Shown piece after piece: positions 9,160 through 21,039 of a DNA stretch of 34,697 nt. How positions within the stretch are numbered: the stretch's first letter is position 1; each line of letters begins with the position of its first letter. The notes beneath the pieces were generated by a model. It saw only the letters and a list, made by a program, of their open reading frames with translations. It ran no database searches and was not told the DNA's origin. The translations under genes were made by a program, and so were the position numbers. Source of the stretch: Clostridia bacterium (GTDB lineage Bacteria; Bacillota; Peptococcia; Peptococcales; SKKY01); the NCBI GenBank assembly GCA_007123515.1, contig SKKY01000159.1, forward strand, positions 1-34,697, read 5' to 3'.

Positions 9160-10149
9160 ATGACAACAACATTCAAAACCAGGCAAATAACAGAAGGTGC
9201 AATCATGGCTGTCATTACAGCAGTTTTCGCACTGATTGGAACGTTTGTTCCGTTACTAAACACCTTTACTTTTATGGTTATTGCCACACCTATCATCTTT
9301 GTAATTGTAAGAAATAATTTTTCAACCGGCATATTGTCTTCTTTGGTTGCCGCTTTTCTGGTGGGGATCTTTGCCGGACCAATCATTGCTTTGTTTTTTT
9401 ATCTGCAGTTTATGCTTTTGGCACTGGTATATGGCCATCTGATAAAAAAAGAAAGCAGCGTTGCAAAAATACTGTCTGCCGGAACCGTGGTATCGGTAGT
9501 GGGGACGATCATCGTTTTTGCCTTAATTGCTCTTACAGGGCAGTTAAATTTTGCACAACAACAGGAAGTTTTTTATGAAACCATTGACAGAACGATTGAA
9601 CAATATGAAAGAACAGGAATGCTCAGTGACTTAGAAGAACAGGGATTCACTCAAGAAGAAATCAGAGAAATGCTTGATGGGGTGATCCGTTTTATAATAA
9701 ATATAATTCCGGTGCTTATTGTTATTGCAAGTGCGTTAACGGCTATTCTTAACTTTATTTTTGCCAGTATGTTCTTAAGGAAATTTCAATATAAAGTTCC
9801 AAAGTTCCCAAAGTTTTCAGAGTGGAAACTGCCTTGGAACTCGATCTGGGGCTTTTTGGGAGCCTGGATTATTCTGCTTTTAGCCGATGTGCTTAATAAT
9901 AGTATGCTAATGGTTATCAGTCAAAACATTCTGATAGCCTATGGAGCCGCTTTTTTTATTACCGGTATTTCTACGGTTGCCCATATCTTTAAAAATGCAG
10001 AGCTTTCACCACTGTTAAGAATTGCTTTTGTCATTATTGTAGTCTTTATGTTTCAGAGTATAGTTGTAATTACTGCTATTATAGGCTTGTTAGATTTGTT
10101 ATTTGATGTACGAAAAAGAATGATGAAAAGAAAGGAAGAGAAACTATGA
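9160..10149 (+). CDS. DUF2232 / YybS-like membrane protein
   Basis: Hydrophobic multi-TM protein between rpsR and rplI; start re-assigned to ATG 9160 (SD aggagagaga) rather than 9094. Confidence 0.75.
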   Translation: MTTTFKTRQITEGAIMAVITAVFALIGTFVPLLNTFTFMVIATPIIFVIVRNNFSTGILSSLVAAFLVGIFAGPIIALFFYLQFMLLALVYGHLIKKESSVAKILSAGTVVSVVGTIIVFALIALTGQLNFAQQQEVFYETIDRTIEQYERTGMLSDLEEQGFTQEEIREMLDGVIRFIINIIPVLIVIASALTAILNFIFASMFLRKFQYKVPKFPKFSEWKLPWNSIWGFLGAWIILLLADVLNNSMLMVISQNILIAYGAAFFITGISTVAHIFKNAELSPLLRIAFVIIVVFMFQSIVVITAIIGLLDLLFDVRKRMMKRKEEKL

Positions 10150-10595
10150 AGGTAATTTTATTAGAAGATGTGAATAAGATTGGGAAAAAAGGTGAAATTA
10201 AAGAAGTAAAAGACGGATACGCTCATAATTTTCTCTTTCCCAAAAACCTGGCAGCTCCTGCTACAAAGCAGAATCTGGCTAGTGTAGAAAAACAAAAAGA
10301 AGCAAAAAAACAAGAAGAGTTAAAACGCAAAGAAGAAGCGGAAGCGATTGGCAAAAAATTAACAGATAAAGAGTTTGGGTTTAAGGTGAAAGCCGGAGAA
10401 AGAGGAAGGCTATTCGGATCGTTAACCACAAAAGAAATCGCTGCAGAAATTGAAAGACAATATGACATCAAAATGGATAAAAGAAAATTGTCGATAGATG
10501 AGCCGATTAAGGCACTGGGAACCTATAACATAACAGCGAAACTTCATCCTGAAGTAAGCTTTGATTTTAAAATAATAGTTTCTGAACTGGAGTAG
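10146..10595 (+). CDS. rplI: 50S ribosomal protein L9
   Basis: [36 protein letters not shown]; overlaps the upstream stop (ATGA). Confidence 0.96.
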   Translation: MKVILLEDVNKIGKKGEIKEVKDGYAHNFLFPKNLAAPATKQNLASVEKQKEAKKQEELKRKEEAEAIGKKLTDKEFGFKVKAGERGRLFGSLTTKEIAAEIERQYDIKMDKRKLSIDEPIKALGTYNITAKLHPEVSFDFKIIVSELE

Positions 10596-10606
10596 GATGA
10601 AATTTT

Positions 10607-11935
10607 ATGGATCAGGTAAGTTTTGAAAAACGCCAGCCGGCAAACATAGAAGCTGAAGAGGCTATTATTGCAGCTATGATTCTTGATAAACAGGTGATTA
10701 ATCAAGTTGTGCAAAGCCTTAAGGCTGAAGATTTTTACAGAGATCAAAATGGAATATTGTTCGAAACCATTGCCCACTTAAATGATAAAGGCGAAGTGAT
10801 TGAACTTTTAACCATTGCAGAAAATCTAAAAAAACAAAATCTTTTGGAAAAAGCCGGCGGATTACTGGAAATTACCCGAGTCGCCAATGCTGTCTCTACC
10901 ACGCAGGGGGTAGAGCGTTATGCGGAGATTGTTAAAGAAAAGTCGACGCTCAGGCAACTAATCAGAATTAATACACAGCTTCTTAATCGCTGCTATGAAG
11001 AATCAGAGGATGTAGAAAGTATTCTCGATGATGCGGAAAGACAGGTTCTTGAGATTTCCAAAGAACGAGAGTCCTCCGGTCTTGTACAGATTAAGAACGT
11101 GGTCAATGATGTCATCACGAATTTAGAAGAATTATATAACCGAAAAACAGACATTACCGGTATTGCATCCGGGTTTACTGACCTTGATAAAATGACCTCA
11201 GGTTTTCAGCGCTCTGATTTGATCATCGTTGCAGCCAGACCTGGTATGGGGAAAACATCTTTTTGTCTGAACATGGCCCAGAACATAACGACGAAAAGTG
11301 ATTTTTCAGCAGCTATCTTTAGTCTGGAGATGTCCAAAGAACAGCTGACGCAAAGAATTATTTCGTCAGCTGCTAAAATCGACCAGTCAATTCTTAGAAG
11401 CGGAAAAATTCAGGCTGATGACTGGAGCCGTCTGATTGATGTGATCAATCCATTATCGGAAGCAAAGATTTTTATTGATGATACGCCGGCAATTTCAGTG
11501 CGTGAGATAAGAGCAAAAGCCAGAAGGCTTCAGGCAGAAAAGGGTCTTGATATCCTCTTTGTTGATTACATACAACTAATGTCCGGAGGGATAAAGTCAG
11601 AGTCAAGACAACAGGAGATCTCATATATTTCAAGGTCACTAAAAGCCCTTGCCAGAGAGCTAAACATACCGATTATTGCCCTGTCTCAATTATCCAGAGC
11701 TACTGAACAAACTTCGGATAAGCGACCTAGCCTCAGTCACTTGAGAGAATCCGGTGCGCTTGAGCAGGATGCGGATATCGTTATGTTTATTTACAGGGAA
11801 GAATATTATGACCCTGATAGTGAGAAAAAGGCTATTGCAGAAATTATTATTGCCAAACACAGAAATGGGTCGATAGGCAGTGTAGAACTGGCCTTTTTTG
11901 GAGAGTTTACTAAGTTTAGCAATTTATCTAAGTAA
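10607..11935 (+). CDS. dnaB: Replicative DNA helicase
   Basis: Walker A AARPGMGKTSFCLN, ILFVDYIQLM, LSQLSRATEQTSDKRPSLSHLRESGALEQDADIVMF. Confidence 0.96.
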   Translation: MDQVSFEKRQPANIEAEEAIIAAMILDKQVINQVVQSLKAEDFYRDQNGILFETIAHLNDKGEVIELLTIAENLKKQNLLEKAGGLLEITRVANAVSTTQGVERYAEIVKEKSTLRQLIRINTQLLNRCYEESEDVESILDDAERQVLEISKERESSGLVQIKNVVNDVITNLEELYNRKTDITGIASGFTDLDKMTSGFQRSDLIIVAARPGMGKTSFCLNMAQNITTKSDFSAAIFSLEMSKEQLTQRIISSAAKIDQSILRSGKIQADDWSRLIDVINPLSEAKIFIDDTPAISVREIRAKARRLQAEKGLDILFVDYIQLMSGGIKSESRQQEISYISRSLKALARELNIPIIALSQLSRATEQTSDKRPSLSHLRESGALEQDADIVMFIYREEYYDPDSEKKAIAEIIIAKHRNGSIGSVELAFFGEFTKFSNLSK

Positions 11936-11958
11936 TTTTAGCGTACAGGAGGCAAAAC

Positions 11959-13365
11959 ATGATTAAGCATAATGCTGATATATTGATTATTGGTGCAGGC
12001 CCGTCAGGAATTTTTACGGCAATTGAGCTGGAGCGCCAAAGACCTGGGTTGCAGATTATCGTTATTGATAAAGGTGTTGAGATCGATAAAAGAAAATGTC
12101 CGGAAAGGACTAAAGGATATTGCGTTAAATGTCCGGTCTGCAGCATTACATCGGGCTGGAGTGGCGCCGGAGCGTTTAGTGACGGAAAGCTGAGTTTGTC
12201 AACGGATGTTGGCGGAAGGATTACCGATTATTTAGGACAGGATATCAGTCAGAAATTAATAGATTATGCGGATACCATATACATGGAATTCGGTGCTAAT
12301 GATATGGTATATGGTCTTAACAGTTCTAAGGTGGAAGACATTGCTTATGAGGCATCTAAACATGATTTGCAGCTAATCTCCTGTCCGGTAAGACATCTTG
12401 GAACTGAGAAAGCCTATACTGTTCTTAAAGCGATGCACGACTACCTGGTGGCAAAAGAAAATATTTCTTTCTGGTCATTAACCAAAGCGGTTGATTTAGT
12501 TGTTGAAGACGGATTAGTGATTGGCGCTAAGGTTAGCAGAGGGCTGAAAGAGTATCTTATTGAAGCTAAAAAAGTTGTTGTCGCTCCGGGACGCGGTGGA
12601 GCCGAATGGCTTAATCAGCAGACAGCAAAGCTAAACATACAGACAGAAAATAATGAGGTTGATGTAGGTGTCCGGGTTGAGGTGCCTAATTCTATCATGG
12701 ATCATTTGACAAAAGACTTATACGAAGCTAAGTTGGTCTATTATTCAGATACGTATGATAACCGGGTCAGAACGTTTTGTATGAATCCTGGTGGCGTGGT
12801 ATCCGGTGAAGGCTATGAAGGAATCTCGGTGGTTAATGGTCACAGTTATTCAGACCCTTCCCTGCGTACCAAAAATACAAATTTTGCGCTGCTGGTTTCA
12901 ACAAAATTTACCAAGCCATTTAACGAACCGATTGAATACGGAAAATATGTTGCCCGGCTTGCAAATATGCTGACGGGTGGTGGCATTATGGTCCAAAGGT
13001 TAGGTGATTTGGTTCGTGGCAGAAGAACCGATTATGCCAGGCTCGAAAAATCAACGACCATTCCAACATTAAAAAGTGCTGTTCCGGGAGATTTAAGCTA
13101 TGTGCTTCCGGCAAGATACTTAACATCCATTGTCGAGTCGCTAAAGGCTTTAGATAAAATAGCGCCTGGCTTATACTCAAGAAATACATTGCTCTATGGT
13201 GTAGAAGTAAAATTTTATTCGTCAAAAGTCACACTAGGCGATAATTTTGAAACAGAGATACAAAACCTATATACTATAGGTGATGGTGCCGGTATTACGA
13301 GGGGACTTATGCAAGCTTCAGTAAATGGGATTGCCGTAGCCAGAGACATAATAAAAAAATTATAA
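11959..13365 (+). CDS. NAD(P)/FAD-dependent oxidoreductase, YhfW-like family
   Basis: N-terminal Rossmann motif ILIIGAGPSGIFTAIELER and Cys-rich KCPERTKGYCVKCPVCSITSGWSGAGAFSDGKL. Confidence 0.8.
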   Translation: MIKHNADILIIGAGPSGIFTAIELERQRPGLQIIVIDKGVEIDKRKCPERTKGYCVKCPVCSITSGWSGAGAFSDGKLSLSTDVGGRITDYLGQDISQKLIDYADTIYMEFGANDMVYGLNSSKVEDIAYEASKHDLQLISCPVRHLGTEKAYTVLKAMHDYLVAKENISFWSLTKAVDLVVEDGLVIGAKVSRGLKEYLIEAKKVVVAPGRGGAEWLNQQTAKLNIQTENNEVDVGVRVEVPNSIMDHLTKDLYEAKLVYYSDTYDNRVRTFCMNPGGVVSGEGYEGISVVNGHSYSDPSLRTKNTNFALLVSTKFTKPFNEPIEYGKYVARLANMLTGGGIMVQRLGDLVRGRRTDYARLEKSTTIPTLKSAVPGDLSYVLPARYLTSIVESLKALDKIAPGLYSRNTLLYGVEVKFYSSKVTLGDNFETEIQNLYTIGDGAGITRGLMQASVNGIAVARDIIKKL

Positions 13366-13385
13366 AAAATAAATAATAATAATGA

Positions 13386-14678
<1,293 letters not shown>

Positions 14679-14713
14679 ATAAGCGATGCCGGTCTTAGTA
14701 TCGTTGTTATTGG

Positions 14714-14748
14714 TTGGCGAGGCAGCTTTTGCTTCGCCAACTTTTTTA
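14714..14748 (+). terminator. Rho-independent terminator after purA
   Basis: ttggcgaggcagcttttgcttcgccaacttttttattt. Confidence 0.8.
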
Positions 14749-14809
14749 TTTGAAGTATTATGATTCGTATTGTAAAATTAGACAAATATGATTGATGGGT
14801 GGGATTGTT

Positions 14810-16033
14810 TTGGCTGGAAAATTGGATTTTTTACCGGTAATACTTGGGTCAGATGATAATGCATATAGTATGGCAAGATCGTTTCATGAAGAGTATGGTA
14901 TCAAAAGTATTGTTGTTACAAAGGGGCACTTGCTTCCTACGGCGCATAGTCGCATTATAGAGAAAAAAATGGTTGATAATTTTGATCAGCCGGAAAATTT
15001 TGTTACAGGGTTGTTGCAGCTGGTGCCGGAATTAAAAATGCGTGCGGAGCAATTGATTCTTGTTGCCAGTAATGAGAATTATGCAGAGCTTGGAATACGC
15101 AACAGAGAAGCTCTTGAAAAAGACTATATCGTTCCGTTTATCAGCGAAGAGCTGATGGAAAAGGTGGTCTATAAAGAGAATTTTTATGAGCTCTGTGAAG
15201 AATATGGCCTCGACTATCCGGAGACACTGATCTTTAAAAAGGGTATGGATCCGGAGATGGATCTTCCTTTTGATTTCCCTGTTGTGGTCAAGGCTTCTGA
15301 CAGTATGAGCTACTTCAATGCTCAATTTGAGGGGAAAAAGAAAGCCTATATTATTGATAATCGCAATGATTTTGTGGAAGCGATCACTAATATTTACGGA
15401 TCAACGTATAAAGACAATCTGATTATTCAGGATTATATTCCCGGAGATGATACGGTCATGCGCGTATTAAATGCTTATGTGGACAGAAACCATAAGGTTC
15501 GCATGATCTGCCTTGGGCGAATTGTTTTAGAGGATCATACGCCGGTTTTAATAGGCAATTATGTGGGAATTGTATCGGAGTATAATCAGGAGTTGTATGA
15601 TAAGTATGTAAAGTTTTTGGAAGAGGTTAAATATACGGGATATGCAAATATTGACTTAAAGTATGATCGCCGGGATGGTAAAATGAAGATTTTTGAACTG
15701 AACATTCGTCAGGGACGAAGCAGTTTCTTTGTGACCGCCAGCGGTTATAATCTTGCTAAATATTTAATTAATGATCGCATCTATCAAAAGGATCTGCCAA
15801 TAGAATATGGCAATAATGAATATTTATGGCATAGCATACCGCAGGATCTGCTCTTAGAATATACGATGGATCCGGAATTAAAAGAACAGGTTCAAAGGCT
15901 GATAAAAGAAAAGAAAACATCAACAACCTTGTACTATGACAAAGATAAAAGTCTCTTTAGAACGATTAAGCTAAATAATTATTATAAAGATTACTACAAA
16001 AGATATAAAAAATATTTTGTTAAAAAACAATAA
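14810..16033 (+). CDS. ATP-grasp carboxylate-amine ligase-like protein
   Basis: ATP-grasp features: FDFPVVVKASDSMSYFNAQF, LIIQDYIPGDDTVMRVLNAYVD, KIFELNIRQGRSSFF. Start ambiguous (ATG 14795 or TTG 14810 with SD gggtggg). Confidence 0.75.
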   Translation: MAGKLDFLPVILGSDDNAYSMARSFHEEYGIKSIVVTKGHLLPTAHSRIIEKKMVDNFDQPENFVTGLLQLVPELKMRAEQLILVASNENYAELGIRNREALEKDYIVPFISEELMEKVVYKENFYELCEEYGLDYPETLIFKKGMDPEMDLPFDFPVVVKASDSMSYFNAQFEGKKKAYIIDNRNDFVEAITNIYGSTYKDNLIIQDYIPGDDTVMRVLNAYVDRNHKVRMICLGRIVLEDHTPVLIGNYVGIVSEYNQELYDKYVKFLEEVKYTGYANIDLKYDRRDGKMKIFELNIRQGRSSFFVTASGYNLAKYLINDRIYQKDLPIEYGNNEYLWHSIPQDLLLEYTMDPELKEQVQRLIKEKKTSTTLYYDKDKSLFRTIKLNNYYKDYYKRYKKYFVKKQ

Positions 16034-16048
16034 CAGACATATAAGGAG

Positions 16049-17098
16049 ATGTATCCGTTGCCAGTCTTAGATAAAAGCAATTCGGCTGCCGTTGAAAAAT
16101 ATCTTGAATTTGTAAGGAGCCATACAAACAGAACCCTGACCCAGGACCCGGATTGGTCTGAGGTAAAATGGGACTGGGGTAGTGAACAGGTGTATCTTGA
16201 AGAGGACGGTCAAATCATTGCGGCGATGTCTTTGCTAGTTAAAAAAGTTCCTTTTTTTGGTGCGCTTTTGTATGCTCCAAGAGGGCCGGTTGCAGAAAAT
16301 GCCGATCCTGTTCTTGTAAGGAAAATTGTTATTGAGGCTCAACCACTGGTGAAAAAATACAAAGCTTTTGCTCTTAAATTCGATCCGGAAACACCCTATT
16401 CGTCGGAGCTTGAGAAAGAATATGAGCAGGCTGGCTTTGTTGTTCGTAACAAAGGAGCTAAAAAGGATGCGCTGATCCAACCCAGATATAATATGGTTCT
16501 TCATTTTGAAGATCATGACCAGGAATCGATTATGCAAAAATTTAGTGGTAAGATTCGTAATCGTATTCGTTCAGCAGCGAAAAAAGGAGTCTATGCAGAG
16601 CATGGCAGGAGCGATCAATTTTTAGAAACGTTTTATGAAATCTACCTGGAAATGTCGGAAAGAAACAGACTGACTCCGAGATCCTATGAATATTTTTTAA
16701 AAATGCGTGAAGCTTTTCCAGGACTTCGGGTGTATCTTGCGAAGCATGAAGAGGATACCTTATCGGCGGGAGTCACGATTAACTATTATGGGAAGTTATA
16801 CTATTTGTATGCAGGAAGCCGTGATAAGAAAAGAAATTTAGGACCGAATCAGTTTTTAAATTACGAAATGATTCGCTGGGGTATTGAAGAAGGAGCTGAA
16901 CAGTACGATTTTGGGGGAGTCATTGCCCCAGATAAAAGTGATGGCCTATATGAATTTAAGATTGGTTTTTGTCACAAAGATGGAATGACTGAATATATTG
17001 GTGAGATTGATCAGGTGTATAAGAAGTTTTCATACTACGCTTTTACCCATCTTGTCCCAAAAATACAAAGATTACGAATTATATTGACAAGAAAGTAG
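16049..17098 (+). CDS. FemAB/FemX-like peptidoglycan bridge aminoacyltransferase
   Basis: FEDHDQESIMQKFSGKIRNRIRSAAKKGVYAEHG...YYGKLYYLYAGSRDKKRNLGPNQFLNYEMIRWGIEEGAEQYDFGGV: FemABX signature. TTG at 16058 is a better-spaced alternative start after aaggag. Confidence 0.85.
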   Translation: MYPLPVLDKSNSAAVEKYLEFVRSHTNRTLTQDPDWSEVKWDWGSEQVYLEEDGQIIAAMSLLVKKVPFFGALLYAPRGPVAENADPVLVRKIVIEAQPLVKKYKAFALKFDPETPYSSELEKEYEQAGFVVRNKGAKKDALIQPRYNMVLHFEDHDQESIMQKFSGKIRNRIRSAAKKGVYAEHGRSDQFLETFYEIYLEMSERNRLTPRSYEYFLKMREAFPGLRVYLAKHEEDTLSAGVTINYYGKLYYLYAGSRDKKRNLGPNQFLNYEMIRWGIEEGAEQYDFGGVIAPDKSDGLYEFKIGFCHKDGMTEYIGEIDQVYKKFSYYAFTHLVPKIQRLRIILTRK

Positions 17099-17130
17099 CG
17101 CTTCTGTATAATTCAAAATCGTTGGTGCCT

Positions 17131-17206
17131 GAGCCATTAGCTCAGTTGGCAGAGCACCTGACTTTTAATCAGGGTGTCCCGCGTTCGAGTCGCGGATGGC
17201 TCACCA
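17131..17206 (+). tRNA. tRNA-Lys (anticodon TTT)
   Basis: gagccat...atggctc acceptor stem; anticodon loop cttttaa; T arm cgcgttcgagtcgcg; encoded CCA. Confidence 0.95.
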
Positions 17207-17214
17207 TTAAATAT

Positions 17215-17291
17215 GGCGCGTTGGAGAAGCGGCTTAACTCACCAGCCTTTCACGCTGGCATTCACGGGTTCGAATCCCGTACGCGTCACCA
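17215..17291 (+). tRNA. tRNA-Glu (anticodon TTC)
   Basis: ggcgcgt...acgcgtc acceptor stem; anticodon arm ccagc ctttcac gctgg; cgggttcgaatcccg; encoded CCA. Confidence 0.95.
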
Positions 17292-17300
17292 TTTTATTTT

Positions 17301-17376
<76 letters not shown>

Positions 17377-17377
17377 T

Positions 17378-17416
17378 AAAAAACTCCTTATTGCAATGTG
17401 CAATGAGGAGTTTTTT
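17378..17416. terminator. Likely bidirectional terminator between tRNA cluster and convergent BCCT gene
   Basis: aaaaaactcct tattgcaatgtgcaatg aggagtttttt. Confidence 0.8.
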
Positions 17417-17475
17417 AGTGCGTGTTTATAAAGCTGTAATTTAGTTTTTAGAGTCAGACATAGACCGAAATTTTC

Positions 17476-19461
17476 TTATCTTGTAATATGTAGAAAATGC
17501 ATATGCTTTTCATACTGATCTAAAACATTATTTATCAGTTGTTCCTTGGTCCAGCCCATCACATCGTAGTTCTGTCCGCCTTCTTTTAAGTAGACTTCAG
17601 CGCGGTAATGTTTTTTAGTGTCCTGATATTCTTTGGCATCTTCTGTTAAGGCAAAGGCCGGGGGTGTATGAGGTCTTGGTCTGACTGAATAGAAGAAATT
17701 ATCTTCATCTTCATGATTTACTTCAATCCAGACCCTTCCGTCTTCACCTGTTTCAACAACGGCGTCAATTTCATTTTTCCGGAAAACACTGGCGACATCT
17801 TCAAGAGCTGGCTTTACCGTGTCAGAAATATAAGAGCAGACATCCTGTTTTTTGGGCTGATCGATAAGCGTATGTAATCGTTCCTGCCAGGAGACAGGAT
17901 TTTTTTGCGTATCGGGCATAACTATCGCTTCTTGAAGTGTGGTTTTTTTAATGACTTCAATTCGGAGAGCTTTAAGCAGTCCCCAACACATAATAAGCAT
18001 AATTAAAGTAAATGGCAGGGCGCTGGCTATGGCTGCTGTTTGTAAGGCGGTTAACCCTCCGGCTAAAAGTAGTGCGATGGCGACTAAACCCTCGGCCGTA
18101 GCCCAGAATATTCGTTGCCAGACAGGGCCTTCTTTTTCTCCACCGTTAGTCAGCATGTCAATAACAAGAGAACCGGAGTCTGATGAAGTTACGAAAAAAG
18201 TAACGACGAGTAAAGTAGCGATGCTTGCAACCAGTGTGGAAAATGGCAGATGCTCAAAAAATTCAAAAAGAGCCATGGTGGTATCGGTAGCAACCGCATC
18301 AGATAATTGGGTGAGCCCCTGTTGCATAATCATATGGATGCCGGTATTTCCAAAAAAGGTCATCCACATAAAAGTAAATCCGACGGGTACCATCAAAACA
18401 CCTACCACAAATTCGCGAATGGTGCGCCCTCTGGAGACGCGGGCAATAAACATTCCTACAAAGGGAGACCAGGCGATCCACCAGCCCCAGTAAAAAAGCG
18501 TCCATCCACCGATCCAATCGCCGGGTTCATAGGCATATAGGTAGAAGGTTTGATTGATGACGTCCGCAATATAACTTCCGGTATTTTGGACAAGAGTCTG
18601 TAAAAGAAAGACGGTAGGCCCTGCGATCAATACAAATGCCAAGAGAGAAACCGCCATGATCATATTGAGTTCGGAAATTCTTTTGATACCTGCATCAAGC
18701 CCGGAGGCAACTGATCCGGTGGCTATCAGGGTAATAATGGCAATTAAGAGGATTTGGACAAAAGTCGTATTTGGTACCCCGAAAAGATAATTGAGTCCAG
18801 AGTTAACCTGCAATACGCCAAGACCAAGTGAGGTCGCGACGCCAAAAATTGTACCGATAACGGCGAAAGTATCAACAATGTGTCCAATCGGTCCATAGAT
18901 CCTGTCACCGATCAACGGGTAGAGTGATGAACGAATGGCAAGAGGGAGGTTGTGTCTAAAAGAAAAATAGGCCAGTGAAATGGCTACAACGGCGTAGATT
19001 GCCCAAGCATGGATGCCCCAGTGGAAAAAAGTAATTTTCATAGCCTCGCGGGCTGCATTGACAGTAGCGCCATCACCTACCGGGGGGTTCATGTAGTGCA
19101 TGACCGGTTCGGCCACACCAAAAAACAAAAGACCGATGCCCATCCCTGCGGAAAAAAGCATGGCAAACCAGGAAATATAGTTATAATCTGGCTCACTGTG
19201 ATCCGGTCCGAGCTTAATAAGGCCGTTTTTTGAAATGCCAAGAAAAATAACGAAGATCAGAAAAATGGCTACAGAAAGAACATAAAACCATCCGGTGGTG
19301 TCTATAATCCATGTCTGGACTGATGTAAATACTCGTTCAGTAGTTGCCGGAGCAATCACCGTCAGCGTCACAAATATGATAGTGATAATGGCGGAGCTGA
19401 AAAAAACGGGTGGATTGATTCTAATTTCAGGTTTTTTAAAAAATCGCTTTTTTTCTTTCAT
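17476..19461 (-). CDS. BCCT family betaine/choline/carnitine transporter with C-terminal cytosolic domain
   Basis: About 12 hydrophobic segments; GMGIGLLFFGVAEPVMHYMNPP, FHWGIHAWAIYAVVAISLAYFSFRHNLPL, WTLFYWGWWIAWSPFVGMFIARVSRGRTIREF, FVTSSDSGSLVIDMLTNGG. Confidence 0.93.
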   Translation of the reverse strand: MKEKKRFFKKPEIRINPPVFFSSAIITIIFVTLTVIAPATTERVFTSVQTWIIDTTGWFYVLSVAIFLIFVIFLGISKNGLIKLGPDHSEPDYNYISWFAMLFSAGMGIGLLFFGVAEPVMHYMNPPVGDGATVNAAREAMKITFFHWGIHAWAIYAVVAISLAYFSFRHNLPLAIRSSLYPLIGDRIYGPIGHIVDTFAVIGTIFGVATSLGLGVLQVNSGLNYLFGVPNTTFVQILLIAIITLIATGSVASGLDAGIKRISELNMIMAVSLLAFVLIAGPTVFLLQTLVQNTGSYIADVINQTFYLYAYEPGDWIGGWTLFYWGWWIAWSPFVGMFIARVSRGRTIREFVVGVLMVPVGFTFMWMTFFGNTGIHMIMQQGLTQLSDAVATDTTMALFEFFEHLPFSTLVASIATLLVVTFFVTSSDSGSLVIDMLTNGGEKEGPVWQRIFWATAEGLVAIALLLAGGLTALQTAAIASALPFTLIMLIMCWGLLKALRIEVIKKTTLQEAIVMPDTQKNPVSWQERLHTLIDQPKKQDVCSYISDTVKPALEDVASVFRKNEIDAVVETGEDGRVWIEVNHEDEDNFFYSVRPRPHTPPAFALTEDAKEYQDTKKHYRAEVYLKEGGQNYDVMGWTKEQLINNVLDQYEKHMHFLHITR

Positions 19462-19620
19462 ATAGCGGACCTCCACAATAAGATCATTTAATACAGTAGT
19501 ATATATTAATATACAAATTTTTTAAATATTTGTAATATATAACCTGGTCAAGCAAAGGTTTAAACAAGAAGAATTTAGTTTATGGATAGTTTGATATAGA
19601 TAAAAAGAGGGTGTGATTTT

Positions 19621-20973
19621 ATGAGACAGCACTATGAGGTAATTGTTATCGGTACTGGGGCAGCAGGAACCACTGCAGCAGCTATATGTAATAAAGAAGG
19701 CAAAAAAGTGGCTATTATCGATGAAAGAGAATTAGGCGGAACTTGTGCCTTAAGAGGTTGCGATGCTAAAAAAATATTCACGGGTCTGGCAGAATTAGTT
19801 GACTGGAATCAACGAATGTCCGACAAAGGGATTGTAGATCAGGCTGAAACGAATTGGGAAGATATTCTTTCTTTTAAAAATAAAATGAAAAAAGGATTTC
19901 CTGAACAAAAAGAAGCTTATTTTGAAAAATATGGAATTGACGTTTATCGGGGTATAGCATCGTTCTATTCTGAAAAGGAAGTAAAGGTTGGCAATGCAAT
20001 TTTATCAGGTGATTACATCGTAATTGCTACGGGTGCTAAACCAAGAGAGTTGCCTTTTGAAGGGGCGAACCACTTGATCACCAGCGAAGAATTTCTAGAC
20101 TTAGAACAATTGCCTGAAAAAATGGTTTTTGTTGGTGGAGGATATATTTCCTTTGAATTTGCTCATATCACTTCAAGGCTGGGAGTAGAAACCCATATCA
20201 TTGAATTTCAGGATCGCGTTTTACAGAACTTTGAAAAAAACATGGTTGATAAAATGCTTGAGAAAAGTGCTCAGGCAGGTATCCAAATTCATTTAGAAAC
20301 CAGCGTGGAGAAGATCGAAGAACAGGGCACTCAGTATAAGATTATTGCTGAAAAAGATGGAAAATCTTTTGAGATGGAGGCAGGAGTCGTAGTAAATGGA
20401 GCCGGTCGGATACCGAATATTGAGAGTCTTAATTTAGAAAAAGGAAAAGTATCATATTCGGAAAAAGGGATTGAAGTTAATCAGTATTTACAGAGTCCAA
20501 GCAATCCGGCTGTCTATGCCGCCGGAGATGTCAGTCATACGAAAGGACTGCCGCTTACCCCGGTTGCAGGAGTTGAAGGAGCGGTGGTTGGTGAAAATAT
20601 TATTAAAGGGAATAGTAATAGTCCCGACTATTCAATGATTGCAACAACTTTGTTTACCATTCCTAAAATTTCAGCAGCAGGAATGTCAGAAGAAGAAGCT
20701 AAAAAGCAGGGTATTCATTATGAGATAAAACAAAAAGACATGTCAGACTGGTACTCCTATAAAAGAACAAATGATGGACATGCGATGTGTAAAGTGCTGA
20801 TTGATCCGAATAGTGATTTGATTTTAGGCGTTCAGGCCGTGGGTGGATATGCCGATCATATAGTAAACCATCTGGCGCTGGCGATCAAACACAAAATACC
20901 GGTCGGCGAAATACAGGCAATGATGTATTCTTATCCGAGTATCGAGTCAGACCTTCAGCATATTCTAAAATAG
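19621..20973 (+). CDS. NAD(P)/FAD-dependent pyridine nucleotide-disulfide oxidoreductase
   Basis: VIVIGTGAAGTTAAAICNKEGKKVAIID, GGTCALRGCDAKK (variant of the CxxxxC redox motif), C-terminal dimerisation domain. Confidence 0.87.
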   Translation: MRQHYEVIVIGTGAAGTTAAAICNKEGKKVAIIDERELGGTCALRGCDAKKIFTGLAELVDWNQRMSDKGIVDQAETNWEDILSFKNKMKKGFPEQKEAYFEKYGIDVYRGIASFYSEKEVKVGNAILSGDYIVIATGAKPRELPFEGANHLITSEEFLDLEQLPEKMVFVGGGYISFEFAHITSRLGVETHIIEFQDRVLQNFEKNMVDKMLEKSAQAGIQIHLETSVEKIEEQGTQYKIIAEKDGKSFEMEAGVVVNGAGRIPNIESLNLEKGKVSYSEKGIEVNQYLQSPSNPAVYAAGDVSHTKGLPLTPVAGVEGAVVGENIIKGNSNSPDYSMIATTLFTIPKISAAGMSEEEAKKQGIHYEIKQKDMSDWYSYKRTNDGHAMCKVLIDPNSDLILGVQAVGGYADHIVNHLALAIKHKIPVGEIQAMMYSYPSIESDLQHILK

Positions 20974-20984
20974 ACTTTATGTTA

Positions 20985-21013
20985 TTGTTATTTCTTTTGG
21001 AATTTGTTATAAT
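20985..21013 (+). promoter_or_regulatory. Putative promoter for SCIFF precursor
   Basis: TTGTTA - 17 bp - TATAAT upstream of the ATG at 21040; RBS aaagtgaggtgg. Confidence 0.6.
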
Positions 21014-21039
21014 TCCCTTGCAAAGTGAGGTGGAGTATC

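Noticed and set aside
17939-18493. 184-aa ORF antisense to the BCCT gene
   Set aside because: Long shadow ORF opposite a clearly recognisable transporter; low-complexity composition, no recognisable domain.
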